From: Kitasatospora sp. GP82
GTDB lineage: Bacteria; Actinomycetota; Actinomycetes; Streptomycetales; Streptomycetaceae
Reading direction: 5' to 3'
Assembly: GCF_029892105.1 (NCBI RefSeq)
Contig: NZ_JARZAJ010000026.1
Location: 1 to 64,000 of the forward strand
DNA length: 64,000 nucleotides
The position numbers and the translations under genes were made by a program. A model generated the notes under the pieces. That model worked only from the letters and a program-made list of their open reading frames with translations, was not told the DNA's origin and did not search any database. Of this stretch, positions 1 to 8,343 are shown piece after piece (position 1 is the first letter of the stretch; every line of letters begins with the position of its first letter).

Positions 1-111
1 ATGACCACTCGCCTGACCGCCAGCCCCGACAAAGTCGGGCAATACCTCCGACCGAGACCCCTCGCGGCAGCCTAAATCGGTATCGAACACCCTCTGAGAG
101 GGAGAACACTC

Positions 112-171
112 ATGAGCAACACCGTGTACGGCCTGAGCGTCGATGCCACCGACCCCGGGAAACCCGCATGA
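112..171 (+). pseudogene. N-terminal relic of a VOC (glyoxalase-fold) protein
   Basis: A 19-codon reading frame follows a good ribosome-binding sequence (GAGAGGGAGAAC, 96-107) and begins MSNTVYGLSVDATDPGKPA before stopping. Its hydrophobic strand followed by DATDP resembles the first strand of vicinal-oxygen-chelate proteins, whose genes usually continue for about 120 codons or more. The stop overlaps an in-frame ATG (168) of the downstream SDR, so the frame may now act only as a leader. I infer a deletion that removed the rest of a VOC gene; a short leader peptide is the alternative. Confidence 0.35.
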
Positions 172-194
172 CTCACACAGGAAAGGTCACAGCC

Positions 195-944
195 ATGAAC
201 AGGCTGGACGGCAAGGTCGCCCTCGTCACCGGCGGCAGCAGCGGTATCGGATTCGCGATCGCGCAGAGGTTCGTGGAGGAAGGTGCTTACGTGTTCATCA
301 CCGGGCGGCGCCGACCCGAACTGGACAAGGCGAAAGACGAGATCGGCAGGAACGTCACGACCGTCAATGGCGACGTCACCGTCTCCGCCGACCTCGAGCG
401 TCTCTTCCGGACCATCGCGAACGAGAAGGGGAAGATCGACGTCGTCGTCGCCAACTCGGGTCGGGTCGACCCACAGGAGTTCGGCCAGATCACCGAAGAG
501 AGCTTCGACCGCACCTTCAACCTCAACGCCCGCGGCACCCTCTTCACCGCCCAGGGAGCGCTGCCCCTGATGAACGACGGCGGATCGATCATCCTCGTCG
601 GATCGATCGCCGCCTACACCGGCCTCGACGGATACACCACCTACAGCGCCACCAAAGCCGCCGTGCGCTCCTACGCCCGCACCTGGACCAAGGAGCTCAA
701 GGACCGCGGTATCCGGGTCAACACCCTCAGCCCCGGCCCGATCGACACCCCGATCATGGACAGCCAAGCAGACTCCAAGGAAGGCGCAGACGCGATCAGG
801 GCGGCCTTCGCATCGGTCATCCCCCTCGGACGCATGGGACGCCCCGAGGAAGTCGCCGCGGCCGCCCTCTTCCTCGCATCGGACGAGAGCAGTTTCTGTG
901 CAGGCATGGACCTGAGCGTCGACGGCGGCATGGCGCAAGTCTGA
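195..944 (+). CDS. SDR family NAD(P)-dependent oxidoreductase
   Basis: A 249-residue classical short-chain dehydrogenase/reductase, the usual family length. The cofactor motif is TGGSSGIG near residue 13, the strand-4 motif reads ANSGR instead of the common NNAG, the catalytic Ser lies in VGSIAAYTG and the catalytic Tyr-Lys in YSATK. The C-terminus ends with a typical SVDGGMAQV. I chose ATG 195 because AGGAAAGG lies a normal distance upstream and the protein then begins MNRLDGKVALVTGG; ATG 168 would add nine residues. The family reduces ketones or oxidises alcohols in the cytoplasm; the substrate cannot be read from sequence. It sits between relics of a VOC protein and a zinc alcohol dehydrogenase, so its original partners may be lost. 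Confidence 0.92.
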   Translation: MNRLDGKVALVTGGSSGIGFAIAQRFVEEGAYVFITGRRRPELDKAKDEIGRNVTTVNGDVTVSADLERLFRTIANEKGKIDVVVANSGRVDPQEFGQITEESFDRTFNLNARGTLFTAQGALPLMNDGGSIILVGSIAAYTGLDGYTTYSATKAAVRSYARTWTKELKDRGIRVNTLSPGPIDTPIMDSQADSKEGADAIRAAFASVIPLGRMGRPEEVAAAALFLASDESSFCAGMDLSVDGGMAQV

Positions 945-969
945 AGCCGGAGCCCGTCAAACCGCCACC

Positions 970-1171
970 GACACCGCCGCCTGGAACACCACGGCCGGCA
1001 GTCTCGTCCGCGGCCACCTGGGCGGGACCGCGCGGGACGCGCAGAACACCATGGCGTTCAGCGCCCCGCACGGGATCCGCCCGATGGTCGAGACCGTGCC
1101 GCTGGACCAGGCCGACGAGGAAATCCACCTTCTCAGCCGTGGGCCTGCCGGCGCCCGGCAGGTGTCGTGGT
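970..1171 (+). pseudogene. C-terminal relic of a zinc-type alcohol dehydrogenase
   Basis: In the frame running through ATG 1051 the translation contains NTMAFSAPHGIRPMVETVPL, which strongly resembles the C-terminal segment of MDR/zinc alcohol dehydrogenases (typically TLAFSALHGIRPM followed by a GKARFRVVL ending). Here the ending has degenerated to AGARQVSW and the catalytic and Rossmann domains are absent upstream, where the SDR gene lies instead. I infer the 3' end of a gene whose body was deleted. No start codon or ribosome-binding site supports independent expression. Confidence 0.5.
1144..1162. terminator. short hairpin between convergent genes
   Basis: CCTGCCGG (1144-1151) and CCGGCAGG (1155-1162) form an 8-bp perfect stem with a 3-nt loop between the converging SDR and metallo-hydrolase genes. 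No U-tract follows, as is common in high-GC actinobacteria. Confidence 0.35.
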
Positions 1172-1232
1172 GAGCTCGACCGTTGCATGATCGGTCAAGG
1201 TGCTGAGGGATTCGCGGTGGCCGGTTGCCCGG

Positions 1233-2159
1233 TCAGGACGACGTGACGGTGCCGGGAGTGGGCACGAGCCGGTAGCCGCGCCCTTCGGAGACCACCAGGC
1301 CGGCGGTCGGTGGTGGGAAGTGGCTGCCCAGAAGCAGGGTTTCGGTGTCGGCGAGCGCGGCGAGGAGTTCCCTGCGTGTGCGGGCGGCCTGGGTGGCGTC
1401 GCTGTCGACGCAGCTGGTGATGTCGGGGTGCCGCAGCTGTACGGGGTGGTGAACGCAGTCGCCGGTGATGACGGCAGACTGCCCGGCGCTGCGGAGTCCG
1501 ACGGCGATCTGCCCCGGGGTGTGGCCGGGAGTGGGCAGCAGGCGGACTCCGGGAGCCACGACGGCGCCCGTTCCGGGTACGTCGGCCAGGTCGAGCAGAC
1601 CGGCGTCGCGGATCGGGTGGACCGAGTCGTGGAACATCTGCTTCCGTGCCTCCTCCATGTCCACGTCCGCCCAGTAGTCCCACTCGGTGCGGGACGTCAG
1701 GTACCGGGCGTTCGGGAAGGTGGGGACCCATGTGCCGCCGTCGTTACGGGTGTTCCAGCCCACGTGGTCGGTGTGCAGGTGGGTCAGGATGACCAGGTCC
1801 ACGCTTTCGGGCGCGAAGCCCGCGTCGGTGAGCCGCTGGAGATAGGCGGTGTCCAGGTTGTGCCAGGCCGGGTTGGCCCGGGTCTTGCCGTTGCCGATTC
1901 CGGTGTCGACGAGGACGCGCAGGCCGTTCACCTCGAAGGCGAAGCTGTGGCTGGCCAGGTGAAGAACGCCGTCGGGTGTGGCGAAGTGCGGCTGGAGCCA
2001 CGGCGTGCGGTTCACGATGTCGGGGGTGGCGGCGGGCAGCAGCCAGGAGCCGGTCTGCGGGGGCAGGGCGACTTCGTCGACTCGGCGTACGAGCAGATCG
2101 CCTACGGTCCAGGTTGGTGCGGCACTGTCAGGGGTGTGCGAGGGCACGGGCTGAGTCAT
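1233..2159 (-). CDS. MBL-fold metallo-hydrolase (methyl parathion hydrolase/lactonase-like)
   Basis: A 308-residue metallo-beta-lactamase-fold protein. Metal-binding motifs are visible in order: HLHTDH near residue 125, GHTPGQ further on, the bridging Asp in TGDCVHH, and a last His in GSHFPPP near the C-terminus. Length and the WNTRNDGG/EWDYW context fit the methyl-parathion-hydrolase and quorum-quenching lactonase branch, which hydrolyses ester or lactone bonds with a dinuclear metal centre. I chose the ATG at 2159 (MTQPVPSHTP) rather than a GTG 60 bp upstream, which would add an Arg-rich tail overlapping the promoter. It is divergent from the TetR gene at 2533, and a half-copy of that regulator's putative operator lies upstream, so it is the likely target of repression. 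Confidence 0.88.
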   Translation of the reverse strand: MTQPVPSHTPDSAAPTWTVGDLLVRRVDEVALPPQTGSWLLPAATPDIVNRTPWLQPHFATPDGVLHLASHSFAFEVNGLRVLVDTGIGNGKTRANPAWHNLDTAYLQRLTDAGFAPESVDLVILTHLHTDHVGWNTRNDGGTWVPTFPNARYLTSRTEWDYWADVDMEEARKQMFHDSVHPIRDAGLLDLADVPGTGAVVAPGVRLLPTPGHTPGQIAVGLRSAGQSAVITGDCVHHPVQLRHPDITSCVDSDATQAARTRRELLAALADTETLLLGSHFPPPTAGLVVSEGRGYRLVPTPGTVTSS

Positions 2160-2224
2160 CCGAGGTCTCTTCCGGGTGAACAGGCAGGGGAGGTGAAGTC
2201 GGCCGGGAGAACCTTCCACCTGGC

Positions 2225-2247
2225 CTAAAGCACTTTCTTTGCTTTAG
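2225..2247. promoter_or_regulatory. inverted repeat in the metallo-hydrolase promoter
   Basis: CTAAAGC (2225-2231) and GCTTTAG (2241-2247) flank a 9-nt spacer about 65 bp upstream of the metallo-hydrolase start. It could be a regulator-binding site or part of the 5' leader. Confidence 0.35.
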
Positions 2248-2270
2248 TGGACGGTATCGCCTACGCCCCA

Positions 2271-2280
2271 CTAACGCAAA
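2271..2280. promoter_or_regulatory. half-site of the TetR operator
   Basis: CTAACGCAAA repeats one arm (TTAACGCAA) of the perfect palindrome at 2501-2523. It lies upstream of the divergent metallo-hydrolase gene, so one TetR-type repressor may bind both ends of this intergenic region. Confidence 0.4.
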
Positions 2281-2448
2281 TAATCAGCTTTTGCAGCGGT
2301 GAACCGCAGCGCGTCCCTGCAGTGAAAGGGCCCCTCCAGGCCCAGCCCAGATCTCATTCCAAGGGAGGCGGCCCGCTGTGCCCTCCGGGCCGGTCTGCCT
2401 CTCGAAGTCGGGCGGCTCGATCCGGCCGCGTGACGCGATCTCTGCCAC

Positions 2449-2495
2449 GGCATCTCCCCTCCGGCCGAATCTCGCCTGGCCGGAGGGGAGATGCC
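2449..2495. other. 18-bp perfect hairpin between divergent genes
   Basis: GGCATCTCCCCTCCGGCC (2449-2466) and its exact reverse complement (2478-2495) flank an 11-nt loop. It lies five bases upstream of the TetR operator. A terminator is unexpected between two divergent genes, so it may block read-through from either promoter or be a remnant of an inserted element. Confidence 0.55.
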
Positions 2496-2500
2496 ACAGA

Positions 2501-2523
2501 TTAACGCAAGGATTTTGCGTTAA
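2501..2523. promoter_or_regulatory. putative TetR operator
   Basis: TTAACGCAA (2501-2509) and TTGCGTTAA (2515-2523) form a perfect 9-bp inverted repeat with a 5-nt spacer, ending 9 bp before the TetR start codon. Size, symmetry and position are those of a TetR-family autoregulatory operator. Binding by the adjacent repressor is inference. Confidence 0.7.
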
Positions 2524-2532
2524 GATTGACGC

Positions 2533-3105
2533 ATGAGCCCCAGATCAGCGGTCCGCCCCGGAGGTCGCAGCGCCCGCGTCCAGCAGTCGGTGCATGCGGC
2601 TGTGCTTGAGCTCCAAGCCGAACAAGGCCGCGCCTCCCTCACCGTCCCCCAGATCGCCGCGCGCGCCGGTGTCACCCCGTCGACGATCTACCGCCGCTGG
2701 GGAGACGTCCAGGAACTGCTCTCGGACGTTGCGGTGGAGCGGCTGCGCCCCGAGGCACCGCCGGCCGACTTCGGGAACCTGCGCGAGGACCTGGAGAACT
2801 GGGCCGTCGACTTCATCGAGGAGATGTCCTCCCCGCCGGGCCGCTCCTACATCCGCGATGCTCTCGCGGGCGACCCGGACGGAAGCAACGCCGGGCAGTG
2901 CTCGGCCTATGCCATCGAACAGGTCGAGGCCATCCTGGCTCGCGCCGCACGGCGCGGTGAGCACGTGCCCGACACCGACACCGTGATGGACCACGTCGTG
3001 GCACCCATGATGTACCGCGTCCTCTTCCGCCCGGGCCTCCTCGACCCGCAGTACGCCCGCGACCTGGTCACCGCCGTCTTCTACCGGCTCATGCCCCTGC
3101 CGTAA
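2533..3105 (+). CDS. TetR/AcrR family transcriptional regulator
   Basis: A 190-residue TetR-family repressor. The N-terminal helix-turn-helix spans about residues 36-63, with TVPQIAARAGVTPSTIYRRW as the recognition region, followed by a helical ligand-binding domain containing a conserved FRPGLLDP segment. The operator at 2501-2523 is directly upstream, pointing to autoregulation; the divergent metallo-hydrolase is the most likely target. The ligand is unknown but may be the hydrolase substrate. Confidence 0.92.
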   Translation: MSPRSAVRPGGRSARVQQSVHAAVLELQAEQGRASLTVPQIAARAGVTPSTIYRRWGDVQELLSDVAVERLRPEAPPADFGNLREDLENWAVDFIEEMSSPPGRSYIRDALAGDPDGSNAGQCSAYAIEQVEAILARAARRGEHVPDTDTVMDHVVAPMMYRVLFRPGLLDPQYARDLVTAVFYRLMPLP

Positions 3106-3781
3106 CGCGATCGGCATCGCCGTCGGCTCGTTGGGCAGCCGCGTGAACCCGTGACCGTGCGCGAATCCCTCGCCATGGCGGCCGACAGGACCGGGCCCTG
3201 CTCGGCGCCGCCTGTGCCGTGGTGTCCCTGGCCACCTGCCGGCACCCGGGGCATCGTTCCAGGCGGCCGCGACGGCGCTCCGACGGGCCGAGGTCGAGGG
3301 GCCCGGATCCGGGCGAACCGTACACCGGCCTGATCGACCAACAGCGGCCGCAGTCCGGTGATCTGACTGTTCGCCAAATCGGCTGTGGCGCAGACTGCGG
3401 TGGTGGTGCGTGAGGGCATCCCGGGGGACAGGCGTCTGGTCGCGGACGCCCGGTGCGGGTGCGCCGCGCGCCAGGCCGCTCACGCTCCTGGACAGGGCTT
3501 CGGAGTGGCAGGGGCTCGTGAAGCCGGGCGTGGAGCTGCAGGGTGGCTTTCGAGGACGGTCTGTCAACTGGCGTCCTACGATGGCGGGTTCACGTCATTG
3601 GCATGAACTGCTCATGACGGGAGCATGGCGATTCTTCTACGGTGATCCCCAGGCACGGGGTGACGAATCGTCATCTCGGCCTGACCCCCACACTCGCTTC
3701 TCCGTGTTCACCACGCCCCCACGTGTGGCGAGCACGGCGTGCCTGCTGTGACCCAGCCGGCAGCCCCCAAGGAGCCCACGC
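3106..3781. other. 676-bp gap without a convincing gene
   Basis: I found no frame with recognisable protein features. A small palindrome, TGACGA-A-TCGTCA (3661-3673), lies upstream of the protease gene, and AAGGAG just before 3782 is that gene's ribosome-binding site. Confidence 0.4.
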
Positions 3782-4687
3782 ATGCGCATCACCAGAACGA
3801 TCGGCATAGCCACCGCCGTCGCGCTCTCCTGCCTGACCACCGCGACCACCGCGACGGCGGCGACCACCGCCGAGCACCCGGCCGTCCACCACTCCCACCG
3901 GTTGCACGGCCTGGGCCTCGACCTTGCCGCCCTCAAGGCCCACCGGCACGCCGTCCACCCTTCCGCGACAGCCGACTTGAACGCACTCGCCCCGTTCGCC
4001 CGGACCGGCGCCGCACCGGCGAGCGCAGACCTGAGCCAGTACGCGCTCTCGCCCGGTGACCAGGGCCAGGTCGGCTCCTGCGTGACCTGGGCCACCGGGT
4101 ACTCCGCCTACGGCGTCCTGATGAACGAGCAGGCCATCGGCGGCGCCCCGATGGCCCCGATGTTCATCTACTCGCAGATCGCGCAGGGCAACGACCAGGG
4201 CACCTATGCGAGTGTCGCGCTGCCGATGGAGCAGGAGCAGGGCATCGACACCAAGTCCGACTACTGGCAGGGCGACTTCGACTACACCACCCAGCCGGAC
4301 GCCAACGAGCGCGCCAGCGCCGGGCAGTACAAGCTGTCGGGCTTCAACGAGCTGCCCACCAGCGGCTCGGGGGCGGAGTCGGCCATCAAGGACGCGATAT
4401 CCCGCGGCATGCCCGTGCCGATCGGTTTTCAGGTGCACCAGAGCTTCATGGACATGGACCCGCAGACCGCGGCCAACTACAGCTACCTGCCCGGTGATTC
4501 CGGCAGCGACCCCGTCGTCGGCGGCCACGAGGTGACCATCGTGGCCTACAACGACCAGGGTGTGAGGATCGAGAACAGCTGGGGCAGCGGCTGGGGCGAC
4601 GGCGGCTTCTTCACGGTGCCGTGGAGCTTCTTCAACACCGGCGACGTCCAGGAAGTCCACGCCATGGGCAAGCTCGTCCAAAGCTGA
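3782..4687 (+). CDS. secreted papain-family (C1) cysteine peptidase
   Basis: A 301-residue protein with a Sec signal peptide (MRITRTIGIATAVALSC then Ala/Thr-rich, cleavage near residue 26) and a C1 papain-like domain. The active-site Cys is C100 in GQVGSCVTWATG, the His is H249 in VGGHEVTIV, and the Asn is N265 in IENSWGSGWGDGGFF, so the catalytic triad is complete. The short segment before the catalytic domain may act as a propeptide. It is expected to be exported and to degrade extracellular protein. An AAGGAG ribosome-binding site precedes the ATG, and a strong terminator follows, so it is probably monocistronic. Confidence 0.9.
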   Translation: MRITRTIGIATAVALSCLTTATTATAATTAEHPAVHHSHRLHGLGLDLAALKAHRHAVHPSATADLNALAPFARTGAAPASADLSQYALSPGDQGQVGSCVTWATGYSAYGVLMNEQAIGGAPMAPMFIYSQIAQGNDQGTYASVALPMEQEQGIDTKSDYWQGDFDYTTQPDANERASAGQYKLSGFNELPTSGSGAESAIKDAISRGMPVPIGFQVHQSFMDMDPQTAANYSYLPGDSGSDPVVGGHEVTIVAYNDQGVRIENSWGSGWGDGGFFTVPWSFFNTGDVQEVHAMGKLVQS

Positions 4688-4706
4688 CCCAAGGTAGGCC
4701 CATCCC

Positions 4707-4745
4707 ACGAGGGCCCCACCCGGTATCGCCGGGTGGGGCCCTCGT
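4707..4745. terminator. terminator after the C1 peptidase gene
   Basis: ACGAGGGCCCCACCCGG (4707-4723) pairs exactly with 4729-4745 across a TATCG loop, giving a 17-bp perfect stem 20 bp past the stop codon. Confidence 0.85.
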
Positions 4746-5047
4746 CGGCGTAGACGAACATGTCCTCCAGGATGCGAAGCCGCCGCGCTGCCATGTCTCA
4801 TCCGGCCTTCCGAATCCGCTTGCGGCGGCCGGGGAAGACTGAGCTTCGGCGCCTTCGGGCCTGGGCTCGGCGGGCGTGTCGTCGCCCGAATGCAGGCCAG
4901 GCGGATTGTCACCGGTGTGTGGCCTCGCTGGTTCCGGGCACTGCGGTGGGCCGTTGCCGGGGGGCACCTCGTGGCGCAGGGCGAGGATCTCGGCGTTGTC
5001 CGCCGCGGACGAGAGGCCACGCGGCACATCCGTACGGGGTGGCGGCT

Positions 5048-5698
5048 TCAGCCGGTGCACCAGAACAGGATCGGCGTGCAGCTCGGCTTCGTGCTGTCGC
5101 TCGGGCTCGGCGCTGCCGAGGTCGGCTCGGGGCGGCTCGGGTGGGTGGCCGGGGAGGTCGGCTGGGCGACCGGGACGGCCGAGGCGTGGACCGGCGCGGG
5201 CGAGGTGGACGGCCGGGTCGAGGGGCCGGCCGACGTCGCGTGCGGCTTCGGGGTCGCCGAGATCGGATGCCCGCTCGGGCGAGGGCTGGGGGAGGGGTCG
5301 CTCGGCGGAGGGGTGGTCTGCTCGGACGGGGTCGGCTGCACGCTGGGCGAGACGGCGGGAGTCGCCGAGCCGTCTGAGCCGCCCGAGTACAGGGCGATCG
5401 CGGCGAAGCCGATGACCGCGAGGCCCACGGCGCCGATGCCGGCAGCCAGCTGCCAGCGCTTCAGCCCGCCGTCGGCGGGCGGCACGTCGGCCGCCGCCTC
5501 CAACGGCTCTGCCGGTTCCCCGGGCCGGACGTCGGCCTCGGCTCTCTGCGGCTCTGCCACGTCGTCGGGCCGGGCGTCGGCTGCGGCTCTCTGCGGCTCC
5601 GCCACGTCGTCGGGCCGGGCGTCGGCTGCGGGCTGTGCGCAGCCAGGGCAGGGCTGAGCGCTGTCGAGCCGACCCCCACAGGACGAGCAGTTGTCCAT
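5048..5698 (-). CDS. zinc-ribbon, single-pass membrane protein (SCO2400-like)
   Basis: A 216-residue protein of unknown function. It has an N-terminal zinc ribbon (CSSCGGRL...CPGC, residues 4-20), an acidic Ala/Pro segment with imperfect DARPDDVAEPQRA repeats, one transmembrane helix (about residues 80-102, LAAGIGAVGLAVIGFAAIAL), a long Pro/Ser/Thr-rich extracellular tail and a hydrophobic end, CTPILFWCTG. The start is fixed by GGAAAG five bases before ATG 5698. A paralogue at 57800-58390 shares the ribbon, topology, ending and leader sequence TACGGAAAGAT. From memory these resemble the Streptomyces SCO2400 family. The Pro/Thr tail could span the cell wall; any function is inference. Confidence 0.75.
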   Translation of the reverse strand: MDNCSSCGGRLDSAQPCPGCAQPAADARPDDVAEPQRAAADARPDDVAEPQRAEADVRPGEPAEPLEAAADVPPADGGLKRWQLAAGIGAVGLAVIGFAAIALYSGGSDGSATPAVSPSVQPTPSEQTTPPPSDPSPSPRPSGHPISATPKPHATSAGPSTRPSTSPAPVHASAVPVAQPTSPATHPSRPEPTSAAPSPSDSTKPSCTPILFWCTG

Positions 5699-6081
5699 GC
5701 GATCTTTCCGTACGTGGCGATGGCACCGGCACCGGCCGGTGGCCTTGCTCAAGTGCACAAGCGGAATCGTGTGCTCCGGGAGCCTAGTTCCCGAGGTGTG
5801 CAGGGAGCGGACGCGATTGGTGAGGTTTCTGGAAAGATCTGGCGTGTCGGTGGCCCTGCGGGTGCCGATTAATCCTCCGCCGGGGTCAAGCGGCGTGTTG
5901 GTACTCGTGGAGGGTTTCCGCCGAGTCGGTCTCGTCGTTGTATCTCCAGCGGTGTGCCCTGCCCTACCCCGGGTCGCCTGCGGCGATGACTTTCCGAGCC
6001 CGGCAGTCCCAATGCCCTTGTGGTCACAGCTTGGTAACGCGTCGTCAGCTGCACTGGCTGTAACATTGCACATATCACATC
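5699..6081. other. 383-bp gap between divergent genes
   Basis: No protein-coding frame is convincing. The stretch should hold the promoters of the zinc-ribbon membrane protein (leftward) and the secreted peptidase (rightward). It is slightly AT-richer just upstream of 6082 (GTAACATTGCACATATCACATC). Confidence 0.35.
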
Positions 6082-7713
6082 ATGCTCCTCATGAGGAAAG
6101 TCATAGCCCTGATTTCGGCGGCTGCGGCCGTCGCTGCCATCGGCGGAGCGTTCGCGGGCATCACGCCGGCCTCCGCCTCCCCGTCCGCTTCCGAGGACAT
6201 CGCTCAAGGGAAGCTCGCCTGGAGTTCCTGCAACGACGCCACCGCCCCTGCGCTGCAGTGCGCCATGCTCGAAGTGCCACTGGACTATGCGCACCCGAGC
6301 GGCGCCAAGATCAAAATCAAGGTGAACCGGCTCCCGGCCACCGCGCCCAAGGACAAGCGGCAGGGGCCGATCCTGCTGAACCCCGGTGGTCCCGGCGACT
6401 CCGGCCTGTGGATGCCCGCCTACATCTCCGGAAAGGTCCCCCAGGACGTCGCCTCGACCTACGACTGGATCGGTTTCGACCCGCGCGGCACCAACGCCAG
6501 CGACCCGCACGTCACCTGCGACGCGCACTACTTCGACGGCGAGCGGCCGGACTATCAAGTCGGCCAGGGCACCTCGCAGGCGTGGCTGGAGAAGTCGGCC
6601 AAGTACGCCGCCGACTGTGCCGCGAACTGGAGTTGGCTCCTGCCGCACATGACCACCGTCGACAATGCCCGCGACATGGACGGCATCCGGCGGGCGCTCG
6701 GCGTACAGAAGATCAACTTCTATGGTGGCTCGTGGGGCACCTCACTGGGTTCGACGTACGGCCAACTGTTCCCCTCGCACGTGCGCCGGATGGTGCTGGA
6801 CAGCATCGTCGGCCCGAGCATCACCTGGTACGACCACAACATCCTGCAGGACAAGGAGCACCAGCGCCGTTTCGACGCCTTCGCAGCGTGGACCGCCAAG
6901 GCCGACTCGATCTACCACCTGGGCACCGACACGGCCGCCGTGGAGAAGAAGTACTACCGGGTCGAGGCCGCGCTGCGGGACAACCCGGTGGACGCCGCCC
7001 CGGCCCCCGGCAAGATCGGCCCCGCCGAGTTCGAGGACACCTTCTACGGCGGCGGCTACAACTTCCTGCGCTGGCCGCGGATGGCGACCGTGCTGTCGGC
7101 CTACCTCACCAAGAACGACCCCCGCCCGCTGAACATCGCCTACAACCGCTACGCGGCCCCGGGCGCCGACGACGGCACGTTTCCGGCGTACAACGCGGTC
7201 CAGTGCACCGAGAACAACTGGCCGCGCGACTGGGAGTTCTGGAAGAAGGACCAGGCCAAGGTCAACGCCGTCGCACCTTTCTACGCCTACGACAACATGT
7301 GGTACAACGCGGCCTGCATGTTCTGGCCCTACCAGGGCGCCCCGGCCGGCCGACTGAAGATCACCGGCAAGGGCCTGCCGCCCGTCCTGCTCTTCCAGGC
7401 CACGGAGGATGCCGCCACCCCCTACGAGGGCGGTGTCGCGATGCACAAGGCGCTGCCCGGCTCCAAGTTGGTCGTCCAGAACGGCGGCAGCTTCCACGAG
7501 ATCCTGTTCCACGGCAACGCCTGCCTGGACGACACCTTCACCGCCTACCTCAGGGACGGCAGCCTCCCCACCGGCAACGGCCTCATCGCCAAGACCTGTG
7601 CCCCCGAGTCCGACCCCGCCCCGGTCTATGTGACCCCGGCGCCCGCCACCACCGCGAAGGCCCGTGCCGCCCTCCCGGCCACCGACCCCGAAGCCATCCA
7701 CGGCCGCATGTAG
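6082..7713 (+). CDS. secreted alpha/beta hydrolase, tripeptidyl aminopeptidase type
   Basis: A 543-residue exported alpha/beta hydrolase of the S33/TAP-like group. A signal peptide (MRKVIALISAAAAVAAIGG, cleavage near ASAS) is followed by the oxyanion motif LNPGGPGDSG, the nucleophile elbow YGGSWG (Ser near residue 217), the acid in FQATEDAATP and the His in GGSFHEI near residue 471. The C-terminal TAP-like domain is present, and the length matches Streptomyces tripeptidyl aminopeptidases, which trim N-terminal tripeptides outside the cell. ATG 6091 may be the real start, since it puts MRKV at the signal-peptide front; neither start has a clear ribosome-binding site. Confidence 0.85.
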   Translation: MLLMRKVIALISAAAAVAAIGGAFAGITPASASPSASEDIAQGKLAWSSCNDATAPALQCAMLEVPLDYAHPSGAKIKIKVNRLPATAPKDKRQGPILLNPGGPGDSGLWMPAYISGKVPQDVASTYDWIGFDPRGTNASDPHVTCDAHYFDGERPDYQVGQGTSQAWLEKSAKYAADCAANWSWLLPHMTTVDNARDMDGIRRALGVQKINFYGGSWGTSLGSTYGQLFPSHVRRMVLDSIVGPSITWYDHNILQDKEHQRRFDAFAAWTAKADSIYHLGTDTAAVEKKYYRVEAALRDNPVDAAPAPGKIGPAEFEDTFYGGGYNFLRWPRMATVLSAYLTKNDPRPLNIAYNRYAAPGADDGTFPAYNAVQCTENNWPRDWEFWKKDQAKVNAVAPFYAYDNMWYNAACMFWPYQGAPAGRLKITGKGLPPVLLFQATEDAATPYEGGVAMHKALPGSKLVVQNGGSFHEILFHGNACLDDTFTAYLRDGSLPTGNGLIAKTCAPESDPAPVYVTPAPATTAKARAALPATDPEAIHGRM

Positions 7714-8343
7714 TGGGACGAGGCGCATCGGAGTAGTGGTTCACACGCTGCTACGGATTTCGCATGCATGACGCCGGAGAACGCCTTCTGTCCGAGTTCG
7801 GCGGCCTGGTCGGAGCGGTTCCGGGTGGAGGAGTCCGAAGCCGCCGAGCGCCCGCGCAGCGTGATGCCGGACCTGCTTGCGCCGCTCCAGCGTCCCCGAG
7901 CTGCTCGGCCGTCCGCTGCGCCCGGTCGGGGCGGCGCCGGACCGGGCGACGCGGCCGTTCGGCCTTGCCGAGCACCCGATCGGGTGGTCGCCGGTACGCG
8001 AAGCGGACAGGGGATGTGTTCTTCGCCGGCGTCGTCAGCGTGGTGGTGGCGTTCGGGGCATGGAAGGCGTTCGGAGGACATGCGGGTGCGGGGTGAGTCG
8101 TTTACGCGGTGCGAGAGGTTCTCACCCCGGATCATGTGGCGAAGGCCGGGGAAGCATGCCGAGGCCAGGACCTCGTCCTCGGCCGACCGGCGGAGACGAC
8201 CGACTGTGCCGCCTTTCTCGCGGGCTGTGCAGCTGGCCGGTGCGGAGAGACGATAGAGGGCACCGAGGCGAAAGGCGGGGGAGAGGAACGGCCTGGACCG
8301 GCACGAGGTTGCCGCTACCTGGTGCAGGCGGAAGGAGCCTGGA
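7714..8343. other. 630-bp gap without a convincing gene
   Basis: Several open frames exist on both strands but are Arg/Pro-rich GC artefacts with no recognisable motif. The sequence GGAAGGAG before 8344 is the ribosome-binding site of the phosphatase. Confidence 0.4.

Noticed and set aside
1..75. Reading frame of 24 codons at the left edge
   Set aside because: It could be the 3' end of an upstream gene, but DKVGQYLRPRPLAAA matches nothing I know and the 5' side is outside the window.
7714..8343. Several 70-170 codon frames on both strands
   Set aside because: They overlap one another, are Arg/Pro-rich and show no motif or ribosome-binding site.
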